From Thalassobacillus_A hwangdonensis (GTDB taxonomy: Bacteria > Bacillota > Bacilli > Bacillales > Halobacillaceae), in contig NZ_JBHTKL010000001.1 of NCBI RefSeq assembly GCF_042675915.1, forward strand, positions 744,001-808,000: a DNA stretch of 64,000 bases. Reading direction: 5' to 3'. This document shows, piece by piece, positions 32,762-41,910 of the stretch. The position numbers and the translations under genes were made by a program. Under the pieces are notes generated by a model, which was given only the letters and a program-made list of their open reading frames with translations, had not been told where the DNA came from and made no database searches. Within the stretch, counting starts at the first letter, position 1. Every line of letters starts with the position of its first letter.

Positions 32762-32854
32762 TCAAGAGTTCTTGTCATGATCATGAAATTTCAGTACAGC
32801 GATAACGAACAATCCGAAGCTGATCATCAAGGACAATACTTCAAATGTCTCCAC
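32762..32854 (-). CDS. Putative holin-like toxin peptide, 30 aa
   Basis: This very short gene starts with GTG at 32854, seven bases after a strong GGGAGG site, and encodes one hydrophobic helix with a charged tail. The opening ETFEVLSLMISFGLFVIAVL followed by KFHDHDKN matches the pattern of the Hol-Tox (putative holin-like toxin) family of Firmicutes, typically about 30 residues reading xTxEALxLMIxFG. Such peptides insert into the membrane and are usually the toxin of a type I toxin-antitoxin pair silenced by an antisense RNA. I could not locate the RNA antitoxin with confidence. A terminator follows immediately. Confidence 0.72.
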   Translation of the reverse strand: METFEVLSLMISFGLFVIAVLKFHDHDKNS

Positions 32855-32987
32855 TGAATCGCCTCCCTTTATCCTTAGCGTCCCCAAATTGAAGGTTGTC
32901 CCATACTAGGTCCATTCTTCTAAATTGGTATGAATAAAAAGGATGACTTTGCTTTGATGATATTTGAATTCTGTTAGTCAACTGAAG

Positions 32988-33020
32988 AAAGTCTGAGCAA
33001 CATTCAGCTGCTCAGACTTT
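32988..33020. terminator. Terminator of the hydrogenase operon
   Basis: Twelve-base arms (32988-32999 and 33009-33020) form a perfect stem that reaches the stop codon of the last hydrogenase gene. The following T-rich tract on the minus strand is short (TTTCTTC). Confidence 0.75.
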
Positions 33021-33462
33021 AGATTGATTTTATGGTTGATTTAATATTTCGTTTAACTTTCTTGATGATCATTGGTAGAGAATCGTTCAATTCTTCGCTT
33101 AATCCCCAGTGAAAAGAAACCATAAAAGGTTCGATTCCTATCAATACCCCAGGACTCCCTTGGCATTTGAGCTGGTGAAAGAGGTGAATATTATGAGCCG
33201 AGATTCCTAAACTTCCCGGATTGATGTTTTTTAAGTCAACCATACTGACAGCACCATAATCACTTCCACTTTCTACTGCATCAATGACTATCAAATAATC
33301 CGTTTCTTCTATAACTTCCAGACAGTAGTCGACATCTGTTTCGCCGATGCTATAATTAACATCTAGAATTCGTTCCTTCATCAATTCCTCTACGATATAA
33401 ATTCCAATTCCATCATCCTTCATTAATCTGTTCCCAATCCCAAGTATTGTAATCTTTTTCAT
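33019..33462 (-). CDS. Hydrogenase maturation endopeptidase (HyaD/HybD, peptidase M52)
   Basis: This 147-residue protease removes the C-terminal tail of the large subunit after nickel insertion. The family signature GIGNRLMKDDGIG is near the N-terminus, with the nickel-sensing acidic residues in EELMKE and VIDAVESG and the histidine in SAHNIHLF. ATG 33462 overlaps the large-subunit stop as TAATG, so the longer frame to 33528 is not used. It is the last gene of the operon. Confidence 0.9.
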   Translation of the reverse strand: MKKITILGIGNRLMKDDGIGIYIVEELMKERILDVNYSIGETDVDYCLEVIEETDYLIVIDAVESGSDYGAVSMVDLKNINPGSLGISAHNIHLFHQLKCQGSPGVLIGIEPFMVSFHWGLSEELNDSLPMIIKKVKRNIKSTIKSI

Positions 33463-34871
33463 TAAAACACCTGTATCGTTGTTGTATTTTTTCCATGTTG
33501 GTAAACATGTGTTGCACACGACATACAAGGGTCGAAAGAACGTAAAATTCTTCCCAATTCATTCGGTTGAGCTGGATTAAGAAGTTTTGTACCTATTACA
33601 GCTTGCTCTGCTGTACCCTTGAAGTTTCCATCTGAAGCGGAAAAATCCCATGCAGATGGGGTGATGATCTGATAAAACGAAATCATTCCGTTTTCGATTT
33701 TCAACCAATGGCCAAGTGTCCCTCGCGTCGTTTCCACCAGACCGTATCCTTCAGCCGAGTTTGGTAGTTCCCACTCTTTCTGTACCATATAATCCGGAAC
33801 GATTTGTTCCAATAATGTTGAGATGATCTTTCCAATATCCCTAGCCTCAAGGCTTCTTGCTATTGTCCGATCCATTGCTGATATTCCATTTCGATACCTT
33901 CCACTTAACCACTGCCTTGCCAGAGGTCCTACTTCCATAGGTAATCCATCATATCGCGGAGCTTTCACCCAAGTGTAGGCATTTTCTTTTTCCATATCCG
34001 GTTCGGGCATCGTCTCGAATGGTTTATACGTACCTTTACCTTCATACCAGGCATAATTGATATTTTCTGTAATTAAGTCAGCATTGAAATCCAATGTTTC
34101 ATTTGTCTTATCCAGATAAACAAGGGGTTTTGTATATAGCGTCCCTAATGCTTCATACCCATGAAAGGCACCACAGGACATAAGATTCCCTGGTCCCTTG
34201 CCCATTTCGAAATATTCGGGATAATACTGCGCAATTAAAAATGTATCGGGAATCATTACACCTTCTATGAATCCCCGTATCTTTTGTAAAATTGATTTCG
34301 CTTCGATCAACTTCATCGCATTGGCTGGAGTTGTGTATCCTCCTACATATACTCCGTGATTATGCGGAGCTTTTCCTCCGAATAAGGCCAGCATCTGATG
34401 GGCTAATCTGCTGTATGCAAGCGAATCAAAATAGTGGTTTACCATATCGGCATTTATGTGTTCAGGAAGTCTATAATCTCCGCTATCCGATGTGAACAAT
34501 GGATGATCTTGAGGCATTTTAACAAAATCCGGCACAGCATATTGATAAAAATGACGAAGATGGTTCTGCAGGAACTCACATCCATGGATGATGTCCCGTA
34601 AATACTTCCCTTGCTCTTCGACTTGTACTTTCATCGCTGACTCCAAAGCAAGCGACGAACCGACAGAATGAGCGGTAGAACAAATGCCGCATATCCTTTG
34701 CGTAAGGTATATTGCATCAAATGGTTTGCGACCTTTCATCATTTGTTCGAATCCGCGGAACATCATGCCTTTTGTTTTTGCATCCGTAACTGAGTCTTCT
34801 TCTACAGTAACATCCAATTCTAAAAACCCGCTGATACGCGTCACTGGATTAATGATGATCTTTCTACCCAT
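33462..34871 (-). CDS. [NiFe]-hydrogenase large (catalytic) subunit
   Basis: This 469-residue subunit binds the NiFe(CN)2CO centre. The N-terminal ligand motif is RICGICSTAH (C61, C64) and the C-terminal one is DPCMSCATH (C449, C452, H455), followed by a 14-residue tail VYQHGKNTTTIQVF that the maturation protease removes. IINPVTRISGF and GGYTTP are further family motifs. ATG 34871 is preferred because AAGGA lies nine bases before it. In-frame ATGs at 34877 and 34880 are alternatives, and the extended frame to 35090 lies inside the small-subunit gene. It overlaps that gene by eight bases. Confidence 0.95.
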   Translation of the reverse strand: MGRKIIINPVTRISGFLELDVTVEEDSVTDAKTKGMMFRGFEQMMKGRKPFDAIYLTQRICGICSTAHSVGSSLALESAMKVQVEEQGKYLRDIIHGCEFLQNHLRHFYQYAVPDFVKMPQDHPLFTSDSGDYRLPEHINADMVNHYFDSLAYSRLAHQMLALFGGKAPHNHGVYVGGYTTPANAMKLIEAKSILQKIRGFIEGVMIPDTFLIAQYYPEYFEMGKGPGNLMSCGAFHGYEALGTLYTKPLVYLDKTNETLDFNADLITENINYAWYEGKGTYKPFETMPEPDMEKENAYTWVKAPRYDGLPMEVGPLARQWLSGRYRNGISAMDRTIARSLEARDIGKIISTLLEQIVPDYMVQKEWELPNSAEGYGLVETTRGTLGHWLKIENGMISFYQIITPSAWDFSASDGNFKGTAEQAVIGTKLLNPAQPNELGRILRSFDPCMSCATHVYQHGKNTTTIQVF

Positions 34872-35775
34872 TCTCATCATCCCTTGTTGCTTCGTAAGAG
34901 GTGAACGGTTCCATTCGATCAGGAAATCCGAATTGCGCGCAACCAATGCAGGTACTTGCCCCAATCGGCCAGTTGACATGATCATTCCATTTACGCGTAG
35001 GACAATCTGTACGTGTAACTGGACCACGACACCCGATTTTGAAAAGACAGTATGGTTCACCAAGAGTCTTTGAAAAGATTCCTTGATCAAAGTAAGGACG
35101 TCTTGGGCACCGGTCGTGGATAAGTGTACTGTAGAATAATAACGGACGATTCATATCATCAAGTTTTGGCTGACCGAACATAAGCAGGTGGGCAAGTGTT
35201 CCAAGAAACCAATCCGGATTTACGGGACAGCCAGGTAGCTTGATGATCGTCCTGTTCAAAACCCTTTGGATTCCCACAGACTGTGATAGATTCGGCCGTG
35301 CAGCAGAAGGACCTCCATCCACAGCACATGCCCCGACAGCAATGACATGTTCCGCTTTTTTCCCAAGAAGTTCTACGATTTCCTGACCTGTTACAGGGCG
35401 ATCTCCTACCTTACCGACAAGGTGATACATCCCCTTGTTTTTTAACGCTACAGCTCCTTCTACTGCCAAAATGAATTTCTCACCCGACTCCGCAAGATTA
35501 AAGAGCCGTTCGACTGCATTTTCTCCTTCAGCTGCCATCAGACTGTTGCTATAGAGAAGGTCTACCATCGATGTAATCGCATATTCGAAATCAGGATTGG
35601 AACCATTTAAAACAGAAATGATGTTACCCGAGCAGCCATTCAACTCCAAGTAGACCAATTTCTGTTTGGTCATTTGCCCCTCTTGGATCTGACGTTGCGC
35701 TTCTAAAGAAAGTCGTTCTGCGACTGATCGATTATCCGTTGGTTCTGGAGGCAAAATAGTCTTATCATTACTCAA
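34864..35775 (-). CDS. [NiFe]-hydrogenase small (iron-sulfur) subunit, no Tat signal
   Basis: This 303-residue subunit passes electrons from the active site through three iron-sulfur clusters. Distal-cluster ligands are HDRC plus the cysteines of YCLFKIGC, and the medial cluster uses TDCP and CIGC. The proximal site shows NGCSGN (C48), GACAVDGG and LPGCPVNPDW. The second position of the usual CxxC is asparagine (N51), as in the cyanobacterial HupS (group 2a-like) CSGN motif. There is no twin-arginine signal, so the enzyme should stay in the cytoplasm. TTG 35775 has GGGAGG eight bases upstream and overlaps the previous stop. ATG 35673 (residue 35) is an alternative that matches short HupS proteins. 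Confidence 0.93.
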   Translation of the reverse strand: MSNDKTILPPEPTDNRSVAERLSLEAQRQIQEGQMTKQKLVYLELNGCSGNIISVLNGSNPDFEYAITSMVDLLYSNSLMAAEGENAVERLFNLAESGEKFILAVEGAVALKNKGMYHLVGKVGDRPVTGQEIVELLGKKAEHVIAVGACAVDGGPSAARPNLSQSVGIQRVLNRTIIKLPGCPVNPDWFLGTLAHLLMFGQPKLDDMNRPLLFYSTLIHDRCPRRPYFDQGIFSKTLGEPYCLFKIGCRGPVTRTDCPTRKWNDHVNWPIGASTCIGCAQFGFPDRMEPFTSYEATRDDENG

Positions 35776-36275
35776 GTAATCAACCTCCCAACAGGTGGTA
35801 ATGTCTCAAGGATCCATTGCTGACCTGTATGACAGGAAGCGAATTCCTGTGAAAGGTCCTCTCCTGCAGTCAAACCGAAATGACTAGCAACGGACCAGGC
35901 GGCATTGTTCGTAACATCATAAATGATCTCATCGACCGCCACATAGGCGGGCTTACCATTCATTCCTGTAAATTCAGATAACTGTTCTCTTGTGATTTCT
36001 ATTTGAGGAGTATTCGTTTGGTTTTGCTGCGTTATTGCTTCAGGTATAGAAGGTTGTGATGCTTGAAGAGTGGTAGGAGTACTCATGTGACTTTGAAAAC
36101 ATTCATTATATAATAATTGATTGATGAATTGCAGGTGAGAAAATTTATTCCACAACTGGTTAAGGGTAAGGTTTTTGGTTTCTTGATCATTTGTTGCATA
36201 TAGCAGTCGGATCAAGTAGTTTATTTCAGAATAGGTAAGGTCCATTTGTCTGCGGTACATATCAATATTGGACAT
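35772..36275 (-). CDS. Cytochrome-b5-like heme/steroid-binding domain protein
   Basis: This 167-residue soluble protein has a helical N-terminal half (residues 1-60), a polar proline/glutamine linker (65-92) and a C-terminal cytochrome-b5-like domain: ITREQLSEFTGMNGKPAYVAVDEIIYDVT, then HFGLTAGEDLSQEF and CHTGQQWILETLPPVGRLI. This is the short b5 type common in Firmicutes, in which the classical HPGG ligand motif is absent and heme binding is unproven. It lies directly before the small subunit, with the stop overlapping the next TTG. An electron-acceptor or docking role for the hydrogenase is an inference from that position. Confidence 0.82.
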   Translation of the reverse strand: MSNIDMYRRQMDLTYSEINYLIRLLYATNDQETKNLTLNQLWNKFSHLQFINQLLYNECFQSHMSTPTTLQASQPSIPEAITQQNQTNTPQIEITREQLSEFTGMNGKPAYVAVDEIIYDVTNNAAWSVASHFGLTAGEDLSQEFASCHTGQQWILETLPPVGRLIT

Positions 36276-36327
36276 TCGTGATCACTCCCGGCGCATTATC
36301 CTCTAATGAACTTCACGATGTCCTAGC

Positions 36328-36603
36328 TCAACTCAACTTAGTTATTTGAATCCTGTCATTTCTTTGTGTTTCCTCCGTTATGATGTCCATTAGACTGCTT
36401 AGTTCTTCCATCAGTTCTTTAGCTGAAGCTTCAGCTCTATTTAAACTTTCAGAACTGTTTTTCAATCCCTTTTCATCAAGCAGCTCTTTCCAATGACCTA
36501 TATAAATGCGGCTGTTATCAATCGTTGATTGTATGTGGCTCAATGCTAATGCAATCTCGTCAGTGTTGACACTATTTTTACAGATAAGAATCCCTCCATT
36601 CAT
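36328..36603 (-). CDS. Unknown 91-aa protein in the hydrogenase operon
   Basis: I do not recognise it. It is a small, acidic, mostly helical protein: one cysteine near the N-terminus (GGILICKNS), then a coiled-coil-like stretch SSESLNRAEASAKELMEELSS. The ATG at 36603 overlaps the hypE stop as TAATG. It lies between the maturation genes and the structural genes, so it may be an assembly factor for this hydrogenase type. Confidence 0.65.
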   Translation of the reverse strand: MNGGILICKNSVNTDEIALALSHIQSTIDNSRIYIGHWKELLDEKGLKNSSESLNRAEASAKELMEELSSLMDIITEETQRNDRIQITKLS

Positions 36604-37601
36604 TAACAAATTCTAGGCAAGGGTTCACCAGAAAGCATATCTAATATCCGTGTGCCGCCCGTTGATGTCTTCAGGAAGACACTCCCTTCTCCGTTAGATA
36701 CATGACCGATAACAGAGGCATTTTCCTGTCCTGGAATTGCCTTGAGGAAATCGACAATTCTCTCTGATTCTTCTTCCGAGGCAATAAGTAAAACTTTTCC
36801 TTCATTTGCCATATAATAAGGTTCTAACCCCATCAACTCCAATGTTCCTCTGACTTCAGGCAATATCGGAATACTTTCTTCTTCAAGCCAAATATCAATT
36901 TCAGCGTGTTCAGCAATTTCTTTTAACGTGGTCGCAATTCCACCTCGGGTAGGATCCCGCATGAACCTGATCGTATGGAATTCAGTTAAAAGTTGATCAA
37001 TGATTCCATTCAAAATCCTGCAGTCACTCGAAACGTTTGATGAAAGTGGCACATCCATCCGTTCTGCCAATACTGAAGTTGCATGCTCAGCGATCCCTCC
37101 ATTAATAATTACTCGGTCACCTTGTTTAATATGTTGATAGGACAGTTTAATGTATTCATTACAGAAACCGATTCCGGTTGTATTCACATAGAGTTGATCA
37201 CATTTCCCTTTCTCGACCACTTTCGTATCACCTGCTACGATTCTGACACCTGCTTCTTCCGCGGTTCTTGCCATTGACTGGACAATCTGCTTCAATGTAT
37301 CCAGCTCCAACCCCTCTTCTAGAATGAATCCCACCGTAATAAATGCAGGCCGAGCTCCGCTTACTGCCAAGTCATTGATTGTACCAGTTACTGCAAGTTT
37401 TCCGATGTCTCCACCTGGAAAAAATAAAGGTCTGATTACAAAAGTATCTGTGGTTATTGCCATTCTGCCACCTTGTTGATCCAAAATTGCTGCATCCAGT
37501 TCTTTATCCAATTCGACATCGTTGAAAGATGCTTGAAAAACTTCCTTGATCAGTTGGTGTGTAGCTCTGCCGCCATCACCGTGTGACAATAGTACCTTCA
37601 A
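36603..37601 (-). CDS. hypE: Hydrogenase maturation factor HypE
   Basis: HypE (332 residues) receives a carbamoyl group on its C-terminal cysteine from HypF, dehydrates it to thiocyanate, and donates cyanide to the iron. The C-terminus PRIC carries that cysteine. The AIR-synthase fold is shown by LSHGDGGRATHQLI, TTDTFVIRPLFFPGGDIGKLAVTGTINDLA (ATP site) and MRDPTRGGIATTL. TTG 37601 has a GGAGGGAG site close upstream. Confidence 0.94.
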   Translation of the reverse strand: MKVLLSHGDGGRATHQLIKEVFQASFNDVELDKELDAAILDQQGGRMAITTDTFVIRPLFFPGGDIGKLAVTGTINDLAVSGARPAFITVGFILEEGLELDTLKQIVQSMARTAEEAGVRIVAGDTKVVEKGKCDQLYVNTTGIGFCNEYIKLSYQHIKQGDRVIINGGIAEHATSVLAERMDVPLSSNVSSDCRILNGIIDQLLTEFHTIRFMRDPTRGGIATTLKEIAEHAEIDIWLEEESIPILPEVRGTLELMGLEPYYMANEGKVLLIASEEESERIVDFLKAIPGQENASVIGHVSNGEGSVFLKTSTGGTRILDMLSGEPLPRIC

Positions 37602-37612
37602 TTTTCTCCCTC

Positions 37613-38731
37613 CTACAAACTAACTTTTTTATTGGCACGTTCGTAATTAAAATAGGTGGAGCATGTTCCCTCTGAAGATACCATGCACGGACCAAGAGGC
37701 CGATCGGGATTACATGCTTTCCCAAACAGTTTACAGTCAAATGGGGTTTCTTTACCTTTGACAATCTCCCCACATCGGCAACCTTTTACAACCCTTGATT
37801 TTGGCGTCTCACAAAGTATTCTTTTGCTTGCATCAAATTCTTCATAGGCAGAATTAATTTCCATTCCGCTAAACGGTAAACTTCCAAAGCCTCTCCATTT
37901 GGGCGAAGAAATTGTAAAAACTTCTTCAAGAATTGATTTTGCTTTTTCATTTCCTGCTTCTTTTACATTCCTAGTGTAATTGTTCTTTATCGTATAGTCT
38001 GATTGCTCCATTTCTTTCGTGAGCAGATAAGTGGACGTCAAAAGATCGATCGGCTCAAATCCACTGATTACTGCCGGTATTTGATGTTCTTCAAGAAGAC
38101 GCCATCCTTCACGTCCGATTATGACAGAGACATGGCCAGGTAAAATGAATCCATCAATTTTATGATTGTCATCGTTAATCAAGGATTTGACTGCTGGTGG
38201 CGTCAATTTATGTGCAGCATATACAAAAAAATTCTTGACGCCTTCATCCTTTGCACGCATGATACTCAATGCAATACTTGGTGCTGTAGTTTCAAAGCCT
38301 ACTCCGAGTAGGAGAACTTGTTTGTGTGGATGCTCTTGTGCAATCTGGAGTGCTTGAGATGCTGAATACACAACACGAATGTCGGCTCCTTCTGCACGCT
38401 CTTTGTAGAGGTTGGTACGTGTGCCCGGAACCTTCATCATATCTCCAAAGGTGGTGATGATGACATTTTCCTTCTTGGCATAAGCGATCATTTGATCGAT
38501 GTCAGCCTGATCAGTGACACATACCGGGCACCCAGGACCACTGGTCAGGTCTATATATGGGGAAAGCAGGTCTCGGACCCCGGTTTTGGAAAAAGAAACG
38601 GTATGGGTGCCACATACTTCCATGAATCTGAACTTTCTTCCCAACGACTCACGTTTTTCTATAAAAAAAGGTTCAAACTTCCTGAATAATTGATTGAACA
38701 ATGTTCCATCTCGATAAGCTAGTACGTTCAC
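37613..38731 (-). CDS. hypD: Hydrogenase maturation factor HypD
   Basis: HypD (372 residues) assembles the Fe(CN)2CO group together with HypC. Motifs include MEVCGTHT, SGPGCPVCVT and PGHVSVIIG, and the C-terminal [4Fe-4S] ligands in GCRCGEI, DCKLFGKAC, PLGPCMVSSEGTC. The start is most likely GTG 38731, which overlaps the hypC stop as GTGA. A TTG at 38752 is in frame but has no site. Confidence 0.94.
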   Translation of the reverse strand: MNVLAYRDGTLFNQLFRKFEPFFIEKRESLGRKFRFMEVCGTHTVSFSKTGVRDLLSPYIDLTSGPGCPVCVTDQADIDQMIAYAKKENVIITTFGDMMKVPGTRTNLYKERAEGADIRVVYSASQALQIAQEHPHKQVLLLGVGFETTAPSIALSIMRAKDEGVKNFFVYAAHKLTPPAVKSLINDDNHKIDGFILPGHVSVIIGREGWRLLEEHQIPAVISGFEPIDLLTSTYLLTKEMEQSDYTIKNNYTRNVKEAGNEKAKSILEEVFTISSPKWRGFGSLPFSGMEINSAYEEFDASKRILCETPKSRVVKGCRCGEIVKGKETPFDCKLFGKACNPDRPLGPCMVSSEGTCSTYFNYERANKKVSL

Positions 38732-38949
38732 CCCTGCGTCAACTCCTTCCAATATCGTATAGACTGTATCGCTTCTTCCTCATTGATCAATTGAATGGCT
38801 TCTCCTGCATGGACAAGAACAAACTGTCCTGTTTCCACCTTTTCTAACAGCTCAATTCCAACCTGCAGTTGACTTCCTAAATAATCGACTTTAGCAGTGC
38901 GCCTTTGTTCATCAATTTCAATCACCTTTGCTGGCATGGATAGACACAT
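38728..38949 (-). CDS. hypC: Hydrogenase maturation chaperone HypC
   Basis: HypC (73 residues) carries the iron centre from HypD to the large subunit. The essential N-terminal cysteine is C2 in MCLSMPAKV, and the GQFVLVHAGEAIQLI stretch is typical. The gene overlaps the hypF end by 32 bases. Confidence 0.95.
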   Translation of the reverse strand: MCLSMPAKVIEIDEQRRTAKVDYLGSQLQVGIELLEKVETGQFVLVHAGEAIQLINEEEAIQSIRYWKELTQG

Positions 38950-41284
38950 TTTCTTTTGACCACCTCCATAAAGATGAAACAGCCTGGCCTAATGAGATGC
39001 CGCCATCACCCGTTGGCACTTTCTCGTGAGAAAATACGCTGAATCCTTCTTTTTCTAGAAGAGCTTTTGAGCATGAAAGCAAGTGACGATTGTTCCAAAC
39101 CCCGCCACTGAAAACTACTGTATTCAAATTTGTCTGTTTATATGTTTCGATTACTCCTTTGAGAATCATCTCAGCCAAAGTCTGATGAAATTTTTTAATG
39201 ATCGTATAAGACGATTGGAGGTGATCAATATCATCAAGAACCCCTTCAATCATACTTTCATATTTTATTACACCATCCTCTATATCGAAGGTGTAAGATG
39301 GGTGGGCAGTAGGATCAAAATCTGTCTCCTCCAATTTTTCACTCATGATCATTGCAGCTTCTCCGTCATAGGCACTTTCTGTACATAACTGTAGTATCGC
39401 AGAAATCCCATCGAACAATCGGCCTGCACTGCTGGCTGTAACCATAGTTGAAGACCCTCGTAGTTGTGACAGAACTAAAGGTATTTGATGTTCATATTGA
39501 GGGAAGAGCTTCGAGACTATCTTACCCGTTGCACCAATATCTTTTGTAAATCTGTGAATTAATGAAATAGCTATCATCCATGGATTTTTTATACTTGCCT
39601 CTCCACCAGGTAGGGCTATGGGCTGAAGATGAATATGGCGTTTGAAAGCAATGTAATCTCCAGTTAAAATTTCAAATCCCCAAAGATTACCGTCCTTCCC
39701 ATAACCAGTGCCGTCCAGAATACAGGCGATTACAGGGGAAGTCAGCTGATGTTCTGCCATACATGCAGCCATATGGGCATGGTGATGATAGATCGGTTGG
39801 AAGTTCACATCTTTCCTGGCTTTCAATTGTTTTGAAATCATGTATTCAGGGTGTGGGTCAAAGCCAATTACATCAATCTTAGCATTCAATAATCCTGACA
39901 AGTGTTGAAGAGAACTGTGAAAAGCTTCAAGGGTTTCAAGATTTTCAATGTCTCCAATATGCTGACTCAATACAGCGTCCTTACCTGTTACTACACAGAA
40001 GGTATTCTTCATGTCACCACCAGCACCTAAGATGACCGGCACTTTATCTATATTGAGATCCTTTGGCAGGGGGATGGGGATGGTACTTGGTACATAACCC
40101 CTGGAACGCCTGATGATACGCAGCTTACCATCAGAAACATATGTTACGGAATCATCCGTCTGTGTGACAATTTCACGGTCATGTAAAAGGAACCCATCAC
40201 TCAACCCCTTAAGCTGGTCAAGGGCTTCTTCATTGGTGCGCGAAATTGGAAGTCCGCTAAGGTTACCGCTAGTAGCAATCAGAAGATCAGGCCCATCTGC
40301 AAAAAGAAGATGATGAAGGGCTGTATATGGCAGCATAACACCGACTCTTTGCAAGCCGGGTGCAATGGAATGTAGTGGTAAGTGATTTATTGCATACGCA
40401 TTAGGACGTAGAAGAACAATTGGGGCTATAGTAGATTTTAAGTGATGCCTTTCAGTTTCATTGATTTCAAAGTACCTTTCAACTGCATTAATGTCTCTTG
40501 CCATTAATGCGAATGGTTTTCTTGAACGCTTTTTTCTTTTTCTAAGCAATGTAATTGCTTCGCTTTTGGTAGCATCACATATCAAATGGAAGCCACCTAT
40601 TCCTTTGACAGCAATAGTGCCATGATGTGCAATGATTTCATTACTCCACTTCAACCATTGCTTTTGAAGCTTGTTTCCTTTGCCGTCGACCGCTATTACG
40701 TTAGGTCCACATACAGGACATGCGATCGGCTGAGCATGAAACCTTCGATCCATGGGGTTTTTATATTCTTCATTACAAGCTTCACATAATTGATAAGCAG
40801 CCATTGAGGTTTTCTCTCTATCATAAGGGAGTGCACGAATGATAGAGTATCGTGGCCCGCAAAAGGTACAACTGGTGAGTGGGTAGCTATTGAAACGAGT
40901 GCTTCCTTTTATATCTGTCAAACACTCTTCACAGACTGCAAGATCAGCAGGGAATACCGTTTTCAATTTTCCATTACTCACACTTTCTTTGATGACAAAA
41001 TCTGTATCTCCTATTTGCTCTATATATGTTTCATTTATACGATCGATCGAACCAGGTGGTTTTAATTTAGAGGGCAAGTCCATCGTAAATCCTTTAATAT
41101 TATAGGGATCTCCTTCAATCTCGATGGTCACATTACCAGAACAATTAGAGACAAATCCATTCAATTTATGGGTTTTGGCCAATCTGAATACATAAGGACG
41201 GAACCCTACCCCCTGCACCACTCCTGTTACGTCCAGTCGAACCCTTTTATTTGAGTGTGTTCCACCCAATTTTCTGTCAGCCAT
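38918..41284 (-). CDS. hypF: Carbamoyltransferase HypF
   Basis: HypF (788 residues) makes the carbamoyl-adenylate that becomes cyanide in the active site. In order it has an acylphosphatase domain (VTGVVQGVGFRPYVFRLA, residues 18-35), two zinc fingers (CEECLTD, CTFCGP, CEACNEE, CPVCGP), a YrdC-like domain, and a Kae1-like domain with the metal motif HHHAHMAA. ATG 41284 is preferred because GGGGAG lies nine bases before it. It overlaps the hypB end by 58 bases. Confidence 0.95.
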   Translation of the reverse strand: MADRKLGGTHSNKRVRLDVTGVVQGVGFRPYVFRLAKTHKLNGFVSNCSGNVTIEIEGDPYNIKGFTMDLPSKLKPPGSIDRINETYIEQIGDTDFVIKESVSNGKLKTVFPADLAVCEECLTDIKGSTRFNSYPLTSCTFCGPRYSIIRALPYDREKTSMAAYQLCEACNEEYKNPMDRRFHAQPIACPVCGPNVIAVDGKGNKLQKQWLKWSNEIIAHHGTIAVKGIGGFHLICDATKSEAITLLRKRKKRSRKPFALMARDINAVERYFEINETERHHLKSTIAPIVLLRPNAYAINHLPLHSIAPGLQRVGVMLPYTALHHLLFADGPDLLIATSGNLSGLPISRTNEEALDQLKGLSDGFLLHDREIVTQTDDSVTYVSDGKLRIIRRSRGYVPSTIPIPLPKDLNIDKVPVILGAGGDMKNTFCVVTGKDAVLSQHIGDIENLETLEAFHSSLQHLSGLLNAKIDVIGFDPHPEYMISKQLKARKDVNFQPIYHHHAHMAACMAEHQLTSPVIACILDGTGYGKDGNLWGFEILTGDYIAFKRHIHLQPIALPGGEASIKNPWMIAISLIHRFTKDIGATGKIVSKLFPQYEHQIPLVLSQLRGSSTMVTASSAGRLFDGISAILQLCTESAYDGEAAMIMSEKLEETDFDPTAHPSYTFDIEDGVIKYESMIEGVLDDIDHLQSSYTIIKKFHQTLAEMILKGVIETYKQTNLNTVVFSGGVWNNRHLLSCSKALLEKEGFSVFSHEKVPTGDGGISLGQAVSSLWRWSKENVSIHASKGD

Positions 41285-41910
41285 TTTGTCCATCTCCCCA
41301 TTCCTAGTCCATTGATGGAAGAAACTTCAAATACAGTAGCATCCGGATTGATCTGCTGGATATCTGATCTGAACCGTGACAGTTCAAAAGATACATATGG
41401 AAGTAAATCTATCTTGTTCAAGATAATTACATCAGCCTGTGCAAATACGTTGGGATACTTTTGTACTTTCTCAGACCCTTCTGTTGTACTCAAAATAACG
41501 ATTTTTGCATGTTCACCCAAATCAAACTCTGCCGGGCATACTAGATTTCCCACATTTTCTACAACTAATAAATCCGTATCTTCCAATGAGAAATGAGTCA
41601 GGACCTCTTCAACCATTTTCGCATCCAAGTGGCAGGCACCATGGGTATTGATCTGCACTGCTTTGACATTCATGCTTGCGATACGTTCTGCATCAATAGT
41701 TGTCGCGATATCACCTTCAATTACCCCTATTTCCAAGTCGTCCTTCAATTGTCCGATCGTCTTTTCTAGAAATGTAGTTTTACCCGATCCAGGGCTGCTG
41801 ATTAAATTGAGTGTATAGACGTTGTTTTCCTGGAACCTGCTTCTGTTTTTGTCGGCGTATTCCATATTGTGTTTAAGAACGTTATGACCCAATGTAATAT
41901 GCTTATTCAT
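41227..41910 (-). CDS. hypB: Hydrogenase nickel-insertion GTPase HypB
   Basis: HypB (227 residues) uses GTP to load nickel with HypA. Walker A is SSPGSGKTT (residues 38-46), the G-domain metal site is THGACHLD with the further cysteine in NLVCPAEF, and the guanine motif is NKIDLL. The N-terminal CxxCGC nickel site and histidine-rich stretches of some HypB proteins are absent. ATG 41910 overlaps the hypA stop. Confidence 0.94.
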   Translation of the reverse strand: MNKHITLGHNVLKHNMEYADKNRSRFQENNVYTLNLISSPGSGKTTFLEKTIGQLKDDLEIGVIEGDIATTIDAERIASMNVKAVQINTHGACHLDAKMVEEVLTHFSLEDTDLLVVENVGNLVCPAEFDLGEHAKIVILSTTEGSEKVQKYPNVFAQADVIILNKIDLLPYVSFELSRFRSDIQQINPDATVFEVSSINGLGMGRWTKWLTENWVEHTQIKGFDWT

